A stretch of 64,000 nucleotides of DNA from Acidobacteriota bacterium (GTDB lineage: Bacteria > Acidobacteriota > Vicinamibacteria > Vicinamibacterales > CAVVIG01): positions 186,001-250,000 of the forward strand of contig QHWB01000035.1 of assembly GCA_003222395.1 (NCBI GenBank). The letters run 5' to 3'. The position numbers were made by a program, and so were the translations under genes. Below are positions 27,188 through 37,000 of this stretch, one piece after another. Each line of letters starts with the position of its first letter. Within the stretch, counting starts at the first letter, position 1. Below the pieces are notes generated by a model. That model ran no database searches, was not told where the DNA came from, and saw only the letters and a program-made list of their open reading frames with translations.

Positions 27188-28404
27188 GGCGTGACGGTCC
27201 CGAGCAGCGCAGCGACGCGCTGCTGAATACGCGGGAGCCCGTCGAGATCGACGGGAACGTGCGCCGGCGGCCGTGCGAGGCTGCGCCGGACCGCTTCGAT
27301 CAGACGGTCGGGCCGGAGCGCGTCGGGCTCGACAATGTCGAACAGGCCGCGCGCGGCCAGCAGCCGCGCGCGCAGCAGCTGCTCGGCCACAGGCCGGCTC
27401 CGCGGAACCAGCACGGCTCGTACGGCCGTCGACAGCAGCTCGCACACGGTGTTGTACCCGGCCATGCAGACCACGACATCGGCCCACGCGTAGCGGCTCG
27501 AGAGATCGGGATCGAAATCGAGGAACGTGACGTCGGCGATCGCGCCGAACCGCGTCAGCAATCGCTGCTGGTCGCTCGCCGCCATCTGCGGACCGAATAC
27601 GATCGTCGTGCGGAGGGCGACGCTCCGTGGTAACGCGATCAGCCCCTCGAGGTACGTTTCGATCAGCTCGGTGCCGTCTTCGCCGCCGCCGGTCGTGACG
27701 AGGACGCGCGGCGGGCCGTCGTGCGGCTCGATGCGGCGCGTCGGCCGTTTCAGGTAGCCGCAGAAGCGCGTCTTCTGCGCGACCTCCGACGGGAACCTGT
27801 ACTCCGCAACCGCGTCGAAAATCGACCGCTCCCCATAAATCCAGACCTCGTCGTAGTAGCGCGCGATCGTCCGCATGTCGCGCGCGCGCCTCAACGACAG
27901 GCGCGTCGGCGCCGGCGCGTCCAGGATGTCGCGAATGCCGAGCACAACCTTCGCCGCCGGATGCGTGCGGCGGAGCGACTTCAGCGGCTCGAGGAGCTCG
28001 CCGCCGATGCCCGCCGCGCGCTTGTCGACGATCATCAAATCCGGAGCGAAGCCCAGCACGGCGCGTTCGAGAACGCCGCGCCGCATGTCGGCGACTTCCG
28101 CGCGCTCCGTGCTCAGGTATGTCGGCTCGTACCGGTCCGCGTCGGACCTCGTCAGGCACGGCAGCTTGATGTAGTCCGTGCACGGCGGGATGCGGAAGGC
28201 GTGAATCATCGGCGATCCGGTCACGATGAGGAGCGACGCCGAGGGATACGCCTGGCCGAGCGCTTCGGCGAGCAGGAGCGTGCGGCGGATGTTGCCGAGG
28301 CCGAAGGTGTCGTGCGAGTACAGCAGGACCTTCGGCGCCGGCGACGCCGCGCGGTGCGGTTTCAGGTCGCGATCGACGATGGCAGCGTTCATCGGGTTAC
28401 GCAT
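27184..28404 (-). CDS. Glycosyltransferase, COG4671/MurG-like fold, copy 1
   Basis: A 406-residue GT-B protein and the first gene of the nine-gene operon. VLLYSHDTFGLGNIRRTLLL gives the N-terminal glycine-rich loop and VVCMAGYNTVCELLSTAVRA the sugar-nucleotide site. RVLVTTGGGEDGTELIETYL matches the equivalent place in copy 2. I use ATG 28402-28404; the in-frame ATG at 28390-28392 (MNAAIVDRDLKPH) is as likely, and neither has a good ribosome binding site. Having two such enzymes at different points in one operon suggests distinct steps of assembly. Confidence 0.87.
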   Translation of the reverse strand: MRNPMNAAIVDRDLKPHRAASPAPKVLLYSHDTFGLGNIRRTLLLAEALGQAYPSASLLIVTGSPMIHAFRIPPCTDYIKLPCLTRSDADRYEPTYLSTERAEVADMRRGVLERAVLGFAPDLMIVDKRAAGIGGELLEPLKSLRRTHPAAKVVLGIRDILDAPAPTRLSLRRARDMRTIARYYDEVWIYGERSIFDAVAEYRFPSEVAQKTRFCGYLKRPTRRIEPHDGPPRVLVTTGGGEDGTELIETYLEGLIALPRSVALRTTIVFGPQMAASDQQRLLTRFGAIADVTFLDFDPDLSSRYAWADVVVCMAGYNTVCELLSTAVRAVLVPRSRPVAEQLLRARLLAARGLFDIVEPDALRPDRLIEAVRRSLARPPAHVPVDLDGLPRIQQRVAALLGTVTP

Positions 28405-28581
28405 GTACGTGGTGCATCAGAATTCGTTGGCGTTGGGCGGCGACGACTTCACGGCGGCGAAAAAAGATCACGAGCGCGCACCGGCGGAAAACGCAGTCGC
28501 GGAATGCGCCGCGTCCGCCGGGCGAGCCACGCGCTGGCTCGCCGTCAGGCAGCGGCGATTGCAGGCGTCGAAAGCAGACGA

Positions 28582-28610
28582 GTTACGAAAACTGTCGAAG
28601 TTTTCGTAAC
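28582..28610. promoter_or_regulatory. Perfect inverted repeat upstream of the glycan operon
   Basis: GTTACGAAAAC at 28582-28592 and its exact reverse complement GTTTTCGTAAC at 28600-28610 are separated by TGTCGAA. The arms are AT-rich in GC-rich surroundings and lie about 180 nt upstream of the first glycosyltransferase. This is the size and symmetry expected of an operator for a dimeric repressor; without a run of T it is a poor terminator. Confidence 0.5.
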
Positions 28611-29046
28611 GTGCCCGCTTCGCGACGTGCGCGGCTCGAAAACATCCGCGGTCGGGTACCGTTGATGTCTAGGACGGCCGCGACGACGGGGCGGAACAAC
28701 GAGCTCGATCTCCGGCTAAAAGCGTGCAGGTTCTGATCATCGCGGAACCGCAGAGCACGAGACGCCAGCGCGATGCGCGTTCAAACGAATTCGAAAGAAA
28801 CCGTTTTGGTTGCTGCGGTGGCACGCCCACGCAAATCCCAGACCGATCAAGCATCTACGAACGCGGAAGCTCAAGATTTCGTGCAAGGCAGACTTGAATG
28901 GATCCGACGAAAGGACGGCGCGCGACGAATGCCGAGCACTCAAGTGCCGCGGGCCTGGCCATGCAATGGCGGTCCGGTTGGTCGCGCTGGGCCCGGCAGT
29001 TTATTACGATAAGGTATTATCCGAAACCGGACAACACCTTAGCACT

Positions 29047-29198
29047 GTTTTAATCGCGGGGCCCACTTGTCTTATCGCGGCGGGGCCCCACCCCCGCCGC
29101 CAGTTGCTCAGTGCATTCGCGATTCGCAACGGCTCACGGCTGTCACGCGCTGACGCGCGCGGGCCGTAGCCCGCGCGGTTATTTAGAACAGAACGTCA
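29047..29198 (+). repeat. Family-2 dispersed element, copy B
   Basis: A roughly 150-bp copy with the shared order of blocks: CGCGGGGCCCA, then CGGCGGGGCCCCACCCCCGC, then a GTTGCTC..TCGCAACGGCTCA hairpin-like block, then CGCTGACGCGCGCGGGCCG, and the right end TTAGAACAGAACGTCA. It lies 178 nt upstream of pstB. Confidence 0.8.
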
Positions 29199-29375
29199 CA
29201 GATCTGAATCTTCAAAGCCGTGGCGACGTTGGAGCGCCGTGAGCAACGGCGCCATTCGGATCGCTGCCGGCCGACCATCGGCGCCATCACTCCTCGCAAA
29301 TACGAACCGGAGTCAAATTTTACACGGCTGAAAAACAGCGACTACGCGCAACCGGTATCGTGGGACGTGATCCAG

Positions 29376-30190
<815 letters not shown>

Positions 30191-30191
<1 letters not shown>

Positions 30192-30886
30192 TGGCGTCCA
30201 CCGAACACGTCCGTCATTTTCAGGAGGAACTCGAGCATCTGAAGGGACGGCTGCTCGAGATGGGCGGCCTCGCCGAAGAGCAGGTGCGGCTGGCAGTCAA
30301 AGGGCTGGTCGACCGCGATCGCGATTTGATCGATCGCGTGATCGGCGGCGACGAGCCATTGAACAGGCTCCACATCGAGCTCGACGGCCGCTGCTTCACG
30401 CTGCTGGCGCTCTACCAGCCGATGGCCGTCGATCTGCGGGCGATCGTCGCGGCCGTCAAGATCAACACCGACCTCGAGCGCGTCGGCGATCTCGCGATCA
30501 ACATCGCCGAGGCCTCGCGCCAGTACGTCGCGCACGCACCGGTCAAGAAGCTGATCGACATCCCGCGAATGGCCTCGTTCGCCCAACGCATGCTGCGCGA
30601 CGCGCTCGATGCGTTCGTGCGGCGCGACACCATCCTCGCGCAGCGCGTGCTCGACGAGGACGATGTGCTCGATGACCTGAAGACGCAGATTTTCCGCGAG
30701 CTCATTACCTACATGCTCCAGGACCCAGGCACGATCGAGCCGGCACTCGACCTGATCCTGATTTCCCGTCATCTGGAGCGAATCGGCGACCATGCCACGA
30801 ACATCGCCGAGGACGTCATTTTTATGGTGTCCGCCAAGGATGTCCGCCATCACGCCGGCGAAGGGACCGAGCCAGGCCGGAGGTAG
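30191..30886 (+). CDS. phoU: Phosphate signalling protein PhoU
   Basis: A 231-residue all-helical protein with the two PhoU repeats. Each carries the metal-binding DxERIGD-type motif: VKINTDLERVGDLAINIAEA in the first and LILISRHLERIGDHATNIAED in the second. PhoU links the Pst transporter to the PhoR-PhoB two-component system and restrains phosphate uptake and polyphosphate build-up. The start codon overlaps the pstB stop, so the two are translationally coupled. The last residues (HHAGEGTEPGRR) are a short unconserved tail. Confidence 0.96.
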
Positions 30887-30977
30887 CTCGCCCCGGCCGT
30901 TTTGCGGGTCGCATCAAATCCCGCTTGGCAGTCACACGGCTCGCGGCCATAATTGGCGATACACCAGCAATTTGCCC

Positions 30978-33900
30978 ATGTTTTGTCCCCACTGCGGAGA
31001 GTCGACGTCTGTCTCCGTCGGCCGATGTCCGGCCTGCGGGGCCGCGCTCGTGCAGAACACGATCGCGACGGGTGTTGTCCCGTTCGATACGACCGGGTTG
31101 CCGCCCGGGGCGATCTTCGGGGCAATGACCGGCCTTGGCACCGTCGCGGCGCCGGGTGCCACCATCGAAGTGGCAGTGACCGTTGACGCCACCGGGATCG
31201 AGAGCCCGAAGGCAGCCGGTCCGCTGAAGGTCGGGCAGGCGTTTGGTCCGCGGCATCACATCATCAAGCTGCTCGGCATCGGCGGCATGGGCGCCGTCTA
31301 CCAGGCGTGGGATGCCGAGCTCAGCGTCGCGGTCGCGTTGAAGGTGATCCGCACCGATGCGCAGAAAGGCGCGTCGTCCGAGGCCGAGAACCGGCTGAAG
31401 CAGGAACTGCTCCTCGCCCGCCAGGTGACGCACAAGCACGTCGTCCGCATCCACGACATCGGGGAGCTCGACGGCATCAAGTACATCACGATGCCGTACA
31501 TCCAGGGCCACGACCTCGCGACAGCGCTGCGGTGCGACGGCAAGTTGCCAGTCGCGCACGCGTTACGCTTCGCGCGTCAGATTGCCGCCGGCCTACAGGC
31601 GGCGCACGAAGCCGGCGTCGTTCACCGCGATCTGAAGCCCGCCAACATCATGATCAGCGGCAGCGGCGACGATCGGCAGGCGCTGATCACGGACTTCGGC
31701 ATCTCGGCGTCGACCGATCAGGCGACGTCCGGCAGCGTGCTCGGCACGCTCGAGTACATGGCGCCCGAGCAGGCGACCGGCGGCGCCGTCGACGGTCGCG
31801 CCGACATCTACGCGTTCGGGCTGATTCTCTACGAGATGCTCACCGGTCCGCGGCTCGTTGCGGCGGCGACGCCGCAAGCGCGCGTCGACGCGATGAAGCA
31901 GCGATTCGACGAAGGTCTCGTTCCGATCCGGTCGCTGGACGGCTCGATCCCGGCGCCGCTCGAAGCGCTCGTCATGCGCTGCGTGGAGAAGGACGCCGCG
32001 TCGCGGTATCGGACCATCAACGAGCTCGACGCAGCGCTCGCGCGGCTCGACGACGAGGGCGGGCTGATTCCGATCGCCAGACGGCTGACCAAACCGATGG
32101 TCGCGGCGTCCGTTGCGGTTGTGCTGATGCTGCTCGGCGGAACCTATTTCACGACGCGCCGTCTGGTGACTCCTGCAAAGGCGCACGAAACGGTTCCCGT
32201 TCTCGTCACCGATTTCGATAACCGAACCGGCGAGACAGCTTTCGACGGAGCGGCCGAGCAGACGTTGGCGATCGCGCTCGAAGACGCGTCCTACGTCACC
32301 GTGTTCAAGACGACCGATGCGCGAGCGATTGCGTCGGAGCTCGCGCCGGGAAAAGGCGGTCGAATCACCCGCGACATCGGCCAACTGATCGCGCGGCGCG
32401 AAGGAATCAAGGTGTTGGTCGCCGGCGCGATCGAAAAACGCGGCAGCGGGTATCGCGTCGAAGTGAGCGCCACCGATCCGGCGAGCGGCAACCCGATCGC
32501 GACGACGACCAAGAACGTCGGAGCCAAGGCGGAGGTGCTCGGCGCGTTCGTGTCGATGGCGGGAAGCATTCGAGAAGCGCTCGGCGAATCGAAGACCGAG
32601 ATGGCGAAGCTCGCGGATGCCGAGACGGTCACCGCAGCGTCGCTCGACGCGATGAGCGCGTATGTGCGCGCACAGGCGCTGCAGATCGCCGGCAAGTACA
32701 CGGAAGCGCTTCCGGAGTACCAGCGCGCCGTCGACCTCGATCCGCGGTTCGGCCGGGCGTACGCGGGCATCGCCGGCGTGTACGCAAATTACTTCAAGCA
32801 GCGCGACAAGGCGGAAGCCAGCTTCCAGATGGCGATGCAGCATCTGGACCGCATGACCGAGCGGGAGAAGTATCGAACGCTCGGCAAATACTATCTGGAC
32901 GTCGCTGGAAATTACGAGAAGGCGATCGAGACCTACGAGACGCTCGTGAAGCTGTATCCGGCCGACGACAGCGGGCACGGCGGCCTCGCGCTGGCGTACG
33001 TCCTCTCGGGTGATTTACCGCGCGCACTTCCCCAGGTGCGTCAAGCGCTGGAGATTTACCCTCGCAATTCGCTGCAGCGCTACAACTACGCCATGTACTC
33101 GATGTATGCCGGCGAGTTTGCGACCGCGATCGAGCAAGCCTCGCGCGTGCGACAGGAGAATCCGACGCTCGAATACGCCTGGCTCCCGATCGCCGTCTCC
33201 AGGCTTGCGCAAGGCGATGTCGTCGGCGCCCGAGAGGCGTATGCCGGCGTCGCGGCGATGGGTGCGTTCGGCTGGTCGTTCGCGCAGCTCGGCCTCGCCG
33301 ACCTGGAGATGTATTTGGGCCGGCATCGCGATGCGATTCGTGTGCTTCGCGACGGCCTCGCCGCCGATGTGAAGCGCAATGATTCGAATGCGACGGCGCG
33401 CAAGTACGTGGCCCTCGCCGAAGCGTATCTCGCCATCGGCGATCGTAACCGGGCGATCGAGGCAAGCGAGCAGGCGGCGAAGCTCAGTCCGCGTGAGAGC
33501 ACTCTGTACCCCGCCGCCCGGGTGCTGGTACATGCCCGCAAGTACGACGAGGCTGCGCGGATTGCCAACGACCTCGACAAGAAGCTGCAACGTCATACGA
33601 CCGCGTACGCGCGACAAATCCAAGGCGAAATTGCGCTCGAACAGGGGCGGCTGGGCGATGCGATCGAGGCGTTCAGCGATGCGCAGAAACGTCGCGACTC
33701 GTGGTTCAGCCGCTATTTGCTCGGAAGGGCGTATCTCGCGGCCGGGACGAGCCATGCTGCCGAAGCGCTGGCGGAGTTCGAGCGGTGTCTGAAGCGGCGC
33801 GGCGAGGCGAGCGACGCGTTCATCGACGACATGCCGACGCTGCGTTACCTGCCACCGGCGTACTACTGGCTCGCACGCGCTCAGGAAAGCGTCGGATCAG

Positions 33901-34007
33901 CCGTCGAAGCCAGGAAAAACTACGAGCAGTTCCTCACGCTGCGCGCGGATGCGGATTCGCCGGATCCGCTTGTCGTTGACGCGCGGCGGCGGGTCAGCAT
34001 GCGCTGA
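30978..34007 (+). CDS. Membrane Ser/Thr protein kinase with zinc ribbon and TPR region
   Basis: A 1009-residue Hanks-type kinase. ATG 30978 opens a zinc ribbon (CPHC at residues 3-6, CPAC at 17-20). The kinase domain (about 93-360) has the glycine loop LGIGGMGAVYQAWD, the lysine of VALKVI, the catalytic loop VVHRDLKPANIMI (about 214), the DFG motif ITDFGISAST and GTLEYMAPEQATGG. A single membrane segment follows (about 374-391: MVAASVAVVLMLLGGTYF). The outer part has a FlgO/TolB-N-like domain (PVLVTDFDNRTGETAFDGAA) and then a long TPR array (about 555-1000). The plan fits a sensor whose outer TPRs recruit protein partners; targets unknown. Confidence 0.92.
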   Translation: MFCPHCGESTSVSVGRCPACGAALVQNTIATGVVPFDTTGLPPGAIFGAMTGLGTVAAPGATIEVAVTVDATGIESPKAAGPLKVGQAFGPRHHIIKLLGIGGMGAVYQAWDAELSVAVALKVIRTDAQKGASSEAENRLKQELLLARQVTHKHVVRIHDIGELDGIKYITMPYIQGHDLATALRCDGKLPVAHALRFARQIAAGLQAAHEAGVVHRDLKPANIMISGSGDDRQALITDFGISASTDQATSGSVLGTLEYMAPEQATGGAVDGRADIYAFGLILYEMLTGPRLVAAATPQARVDAMKQRFDEGLVPIRSLDGSIPAPLEALVMRCVEKDAASRYRTINELDAALARLDDEGGLIPIARRLTKPMVAASVAVVLMLLGGTYFTTRRLVTPAKAHETVPVLVTDFDNRTGETAFDGAAEQTLAIALEDASYVTVFKTTDARAIASELAPGKGGRITRDIGQLIARREGIKVLVAGAIEKRGSGYRVEVSATDPASGNPIATTTKNVGAKAEVLGAFVSMAGSIREALGESKTEMAKLADAETVTAASLDAMSAYVRAQALQIAGKYTEALPEYQRAVDLDPRFGRAYAGIAGVYANYFKQRDKAEASFQMAMQHLDRMTEREKYRTLGKYYLDVAGNYEKAIETYETLVKLYPADDSGHGGLALAYVLSGDLPRALPQVRQALEIYPRNSLQRYNYAMYSMYAGEFATAIEQASRVRQENPTLEYAWLPIAVSRLAQGDVVGAREAYAGVAAMGAFGWSFAQLGLADLEMYLGRHRDAIRVLRDGLAADVKRNDSNATARKYVALAEAYLAIGDRNRAIEASEQAAKLSPRESTLYPAARVLVHARKYDEAARIANDLDKKLQRHTTAYARQIQGEIALEQGRLGDAIEAFSDAQKRRDSWFSRYLLGRAYLAAGTSHAAEALAEFERCLKRRGEASDAFIDDMPTLRYLPPAYYWLARAQESVGSAVEARKNYEQFLTLRADADSPDPLVVDARRRVSMR

Positions 34008-34031
34008 TTTCGATCCGCGCAAGCATGACGG

Positions 34032-34069
34032 CACTGGCCGTCCCGGCGTGTCGCCGGGAACGGCCAGTG
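34032..34069. terminator. Strong stem-loop between convergent genes
   Basis: CACTGGCCGT-CCCGGCG, loop TGT, CGCCGGG-A-ACGGCCAGTG: a 17-bp stem with one bulged A. It lies 25 nt after the kinase stop and 23 nt before the stop of the convergent secreted-protein gene, so it could end transcripts from both sides. There is no marked T-run on either strand. Confidence 0.7.
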
Positions 34070-34091
34070 GGCCCTTCAACGCGACTCAATC

Positions 34092-37000
34092 CTACTGCAC
34101 GACGATCGGGCAGATGTGCGTCACTTTGAAGCTTCCGCTCTTGATGAAGACCATCGAATCGTAGATGCCATCGGTGACATCGGCGATTCCGATCTTGATA
34201 TGGTACGGATGCCCCGAGATCACCGGCGCATTGAACTGAAGGGGAACTGTCAAACCATCGGCTTGTAAGTTCAAGGGGCCGGGCTGATCGCTTGCCGTCC
34301 GGTTCGATCGGAAGAACTCCGGGTGTTTCGCGTCGAACCCGAGCGGGTTGCCGCCGTTGACTGTGTTGATTGAAACGGGCGTCTCGGGCACGACGTTTGG
34401 CAGAAGCGCGTAATTCTTAGTCGTGCCGGCCATCGTGTCCGTCAGGAAGAATGCGAAGACATCATTGTACGCGCTGTTCGCGTACTCGTGGTACTCGTCG
34501 GACCCGAACACGTACTCGAACGTGACGTTGCAGCTTGGGACATCGTGGCAGGTCGGCGTGAAGTTGAATTCGAGGATCGCGGCGTCGTGCGTCAAATTGC
34601 TGACTCCGGACAGCGCCTGCAGATCCGCGTCACCGGGCAAATTGAAATTCGTCTGGATTGACGAGGTGCTGTTGGGCCCTTTCGCCGACGCGATCGTTCC
34701 GGTGCTCAAGACGAGTCCCTCATGGAATCCAAGTCCCGTGATTGCATTTCCTCCGCCGGTGAACGTGCCTAAGGCCAGTGGCGACCCAGTAAATTTCGCG
34801 TTCGTTACAACCACGCCTGCGTCGTCCGGATCGAGCAGACTCGCCGCCAGCGTTCCGGCATTCCCCGATTGAGATAGATCGGTCGTGAGAAGAGCTGCGG
34901 CCTGATTCGGGTCGACGTGGATGCAGAAGTTCGCAGCCGCCGTATGGCCGCCGGCGTCGGTCACGATAATGCGAAACGCGTAATTGCCTACCGTTGTTGG
35001 CGTTCCAGAGAACACGCCACCAGTACTGAGCGAGATGCCGAGCGGCAGCGTTGCAGGAACCAGGACTACGCCTTCGGCGACCTTCGCTGTTGGGTCGATT
35101 GTGAAAGTGTATGGTGCTTGCCCTCCCAGCACCTGGAACGATTGAGGCGCGGGCGGATACGGGCTCCCGACGATCGCATCGAGCAATTGCGTGTTGACGA
35201 GCGTGAGCGTAGTGACGTCGAACGGATCCGACGTCGCCTGTTTGAGCGTTCCTGACGATGCGACGAGCCTCACGCCACTACAGCCGGCAGAACTGGTAAT
35301 GACAACACTACTGAACGTCGCCACGCCAGCACTCGACAATGTGGTAGTGGTTCCCGATAACGTCCCGCCAGGACAGGTCAGCGGCGCGATCGCGAGCGAC
35401 ACCTGCCGCTGCTGGGCGGAAGCCGTGACTATGTCGTCGAACGTATCCCGGATCTCGACCTTGATCGGGGGCGTAATCGTTCCACCAGAAGTCGTGTTCG
35501 TAGGTTGCACGGTAAAGGCAAGATGATGCGCGATCTGCGTGCCTGTAGTCGCTGGCCCTGCAGGATCGAACTGCCCGTTCGCGTCGACGTTCGGAACTTC
35601 GGCTTTGACCCTAACGGTGACGTTCGCCGGACTAATCGGTCGTCCGCATGGCAGAGTCGGATTTGACGTGCACGGCGGCGTCAGCAGGAAGTCGCGAAGG
35701 GTCAGCACCATCACGTCGTTGACCGGTTCGCCGATGTACTCGCCTGGCGTCGCGGGCGTCAGGCTGGCGTTGCGGATGCGCGCGTCGCTACTGCGCCGGG
35801 CGAGCTGCTGCGGACCACGCCCCGAAATCGTCCCGCCATCGTCAAGCCGGGCCACCGCACCGGACGTCGAGCCCTTCGGCGCGACGTAGAACGTCGAGTT
35901 GCTGAAAATAGGCGGGTAATTCGGGGAAAACGGATTGGGCGAAAACGGGTTCGGCGAGAAGTTCGGCGAGAATGGATTGGGCGAGAATGGGTTCGGCGAA
36001 AACGGATTTGGGGAAAACGGAACCGCAATCGTCGAGATGGGCACGGCAAGCGCCGAGTCGACAGCCTGGCAGTTCAGCATCGCGGTGCTGTCATAGTTCA
36101 CTGTCGATACTGGAACCGCACGATTAAGCAAAACCTGGAATACGTGATTCCCGGGCGTATTCTGCACCTGCTCGATCACGCTATTAAACGCCGCCGTCTG
36201 CTGACCGTCATTCGTGATGACGTACGAGATGTCGGTCACATCGTAAACCATTGCACCACCGGGAAACGCATTCGGCGAGAACGGGTTCGGCGAGAACGGA
36301 TTCGGCGAGAATGGATTCGGCGAGAACGGGTTCGGTGAAAACGGATTCGGTGAAAACGGATTCGGCGAAAACGGATTCGGCGAAAACGGTGTCGGGTTGC
36401 CCAATGTCGTGTTGGCCACGCCGCTCGATGGGATTGCGCCAAACGGTTTCGTGGTCTTTGGTTCGGCACCGATCGCCGGCACAGCCGTCTCCGTCGACGA
36501 GTCGTCTGCACCGGCTGTGTTGAGCGTAACCGTTGTCTTAGCGCCCGCCGGCGGCGAAATCACCGCACCGTTGCTGTCGGTCTCTTCAACGGTAATGGCG
36601 ACGGGCGTATTGACCCTAGGACCAACCACGACAGCACCAGTCACAGACGAAATCGAATCGATCACGACGCTCGTCGCGCGTGCGAACGGCTCGCCAAAGC
36701 CAGTGGATTTACCTGCCACCTGAGCGACGTTCGGATCGAAGTCGGTGTAATCAAACGACGCCTGCGCCAACGGATCGATCGTCAGTTTGTAATACTTTTT
36801 GAAGGCCGTACGATTCTCGACGTACAACGGGTATGACCGCGGAATCGTTGAAGCCCTAAACGTCACCGGTGCAGACGCGAACAGCCCGCCGGGCGTGTAC
36901 TCCGAAGAGTAGACGCTCTGATGCCGCGTTCCGAGATTCGAACACGCCGCGAATCTCGTCGGATCCGCCACGTTGTAGAAATCCCACGGCAGCACGTCGA

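Larger units (their letters stand above)
28405..29375. other. Long intergenic region between the glycan operon and pstB
   Basis: About 970 nt without a gene I can support. It should hold the divergent promoters for the glycan operon (minus) and pstB-phoU (plus). It contains a perfect 11-bp inverted repeat at 28582-28610, a shorter GGCGAGCC/GGCTCGCC inverted pair near 28519-28541, an AT-rich patch around 28999-29022, and family-2 copy B at 29047-29198. Open frames here are short, lack family resemblance and have atypical composition. Confidence 0.6.

Noticed and set aside
28773-29169. Short plus-strand frames between the glycan operon and pstB
   Set aside because: No homology, no ribosome site, overlap with family-2 copy B and with each other.
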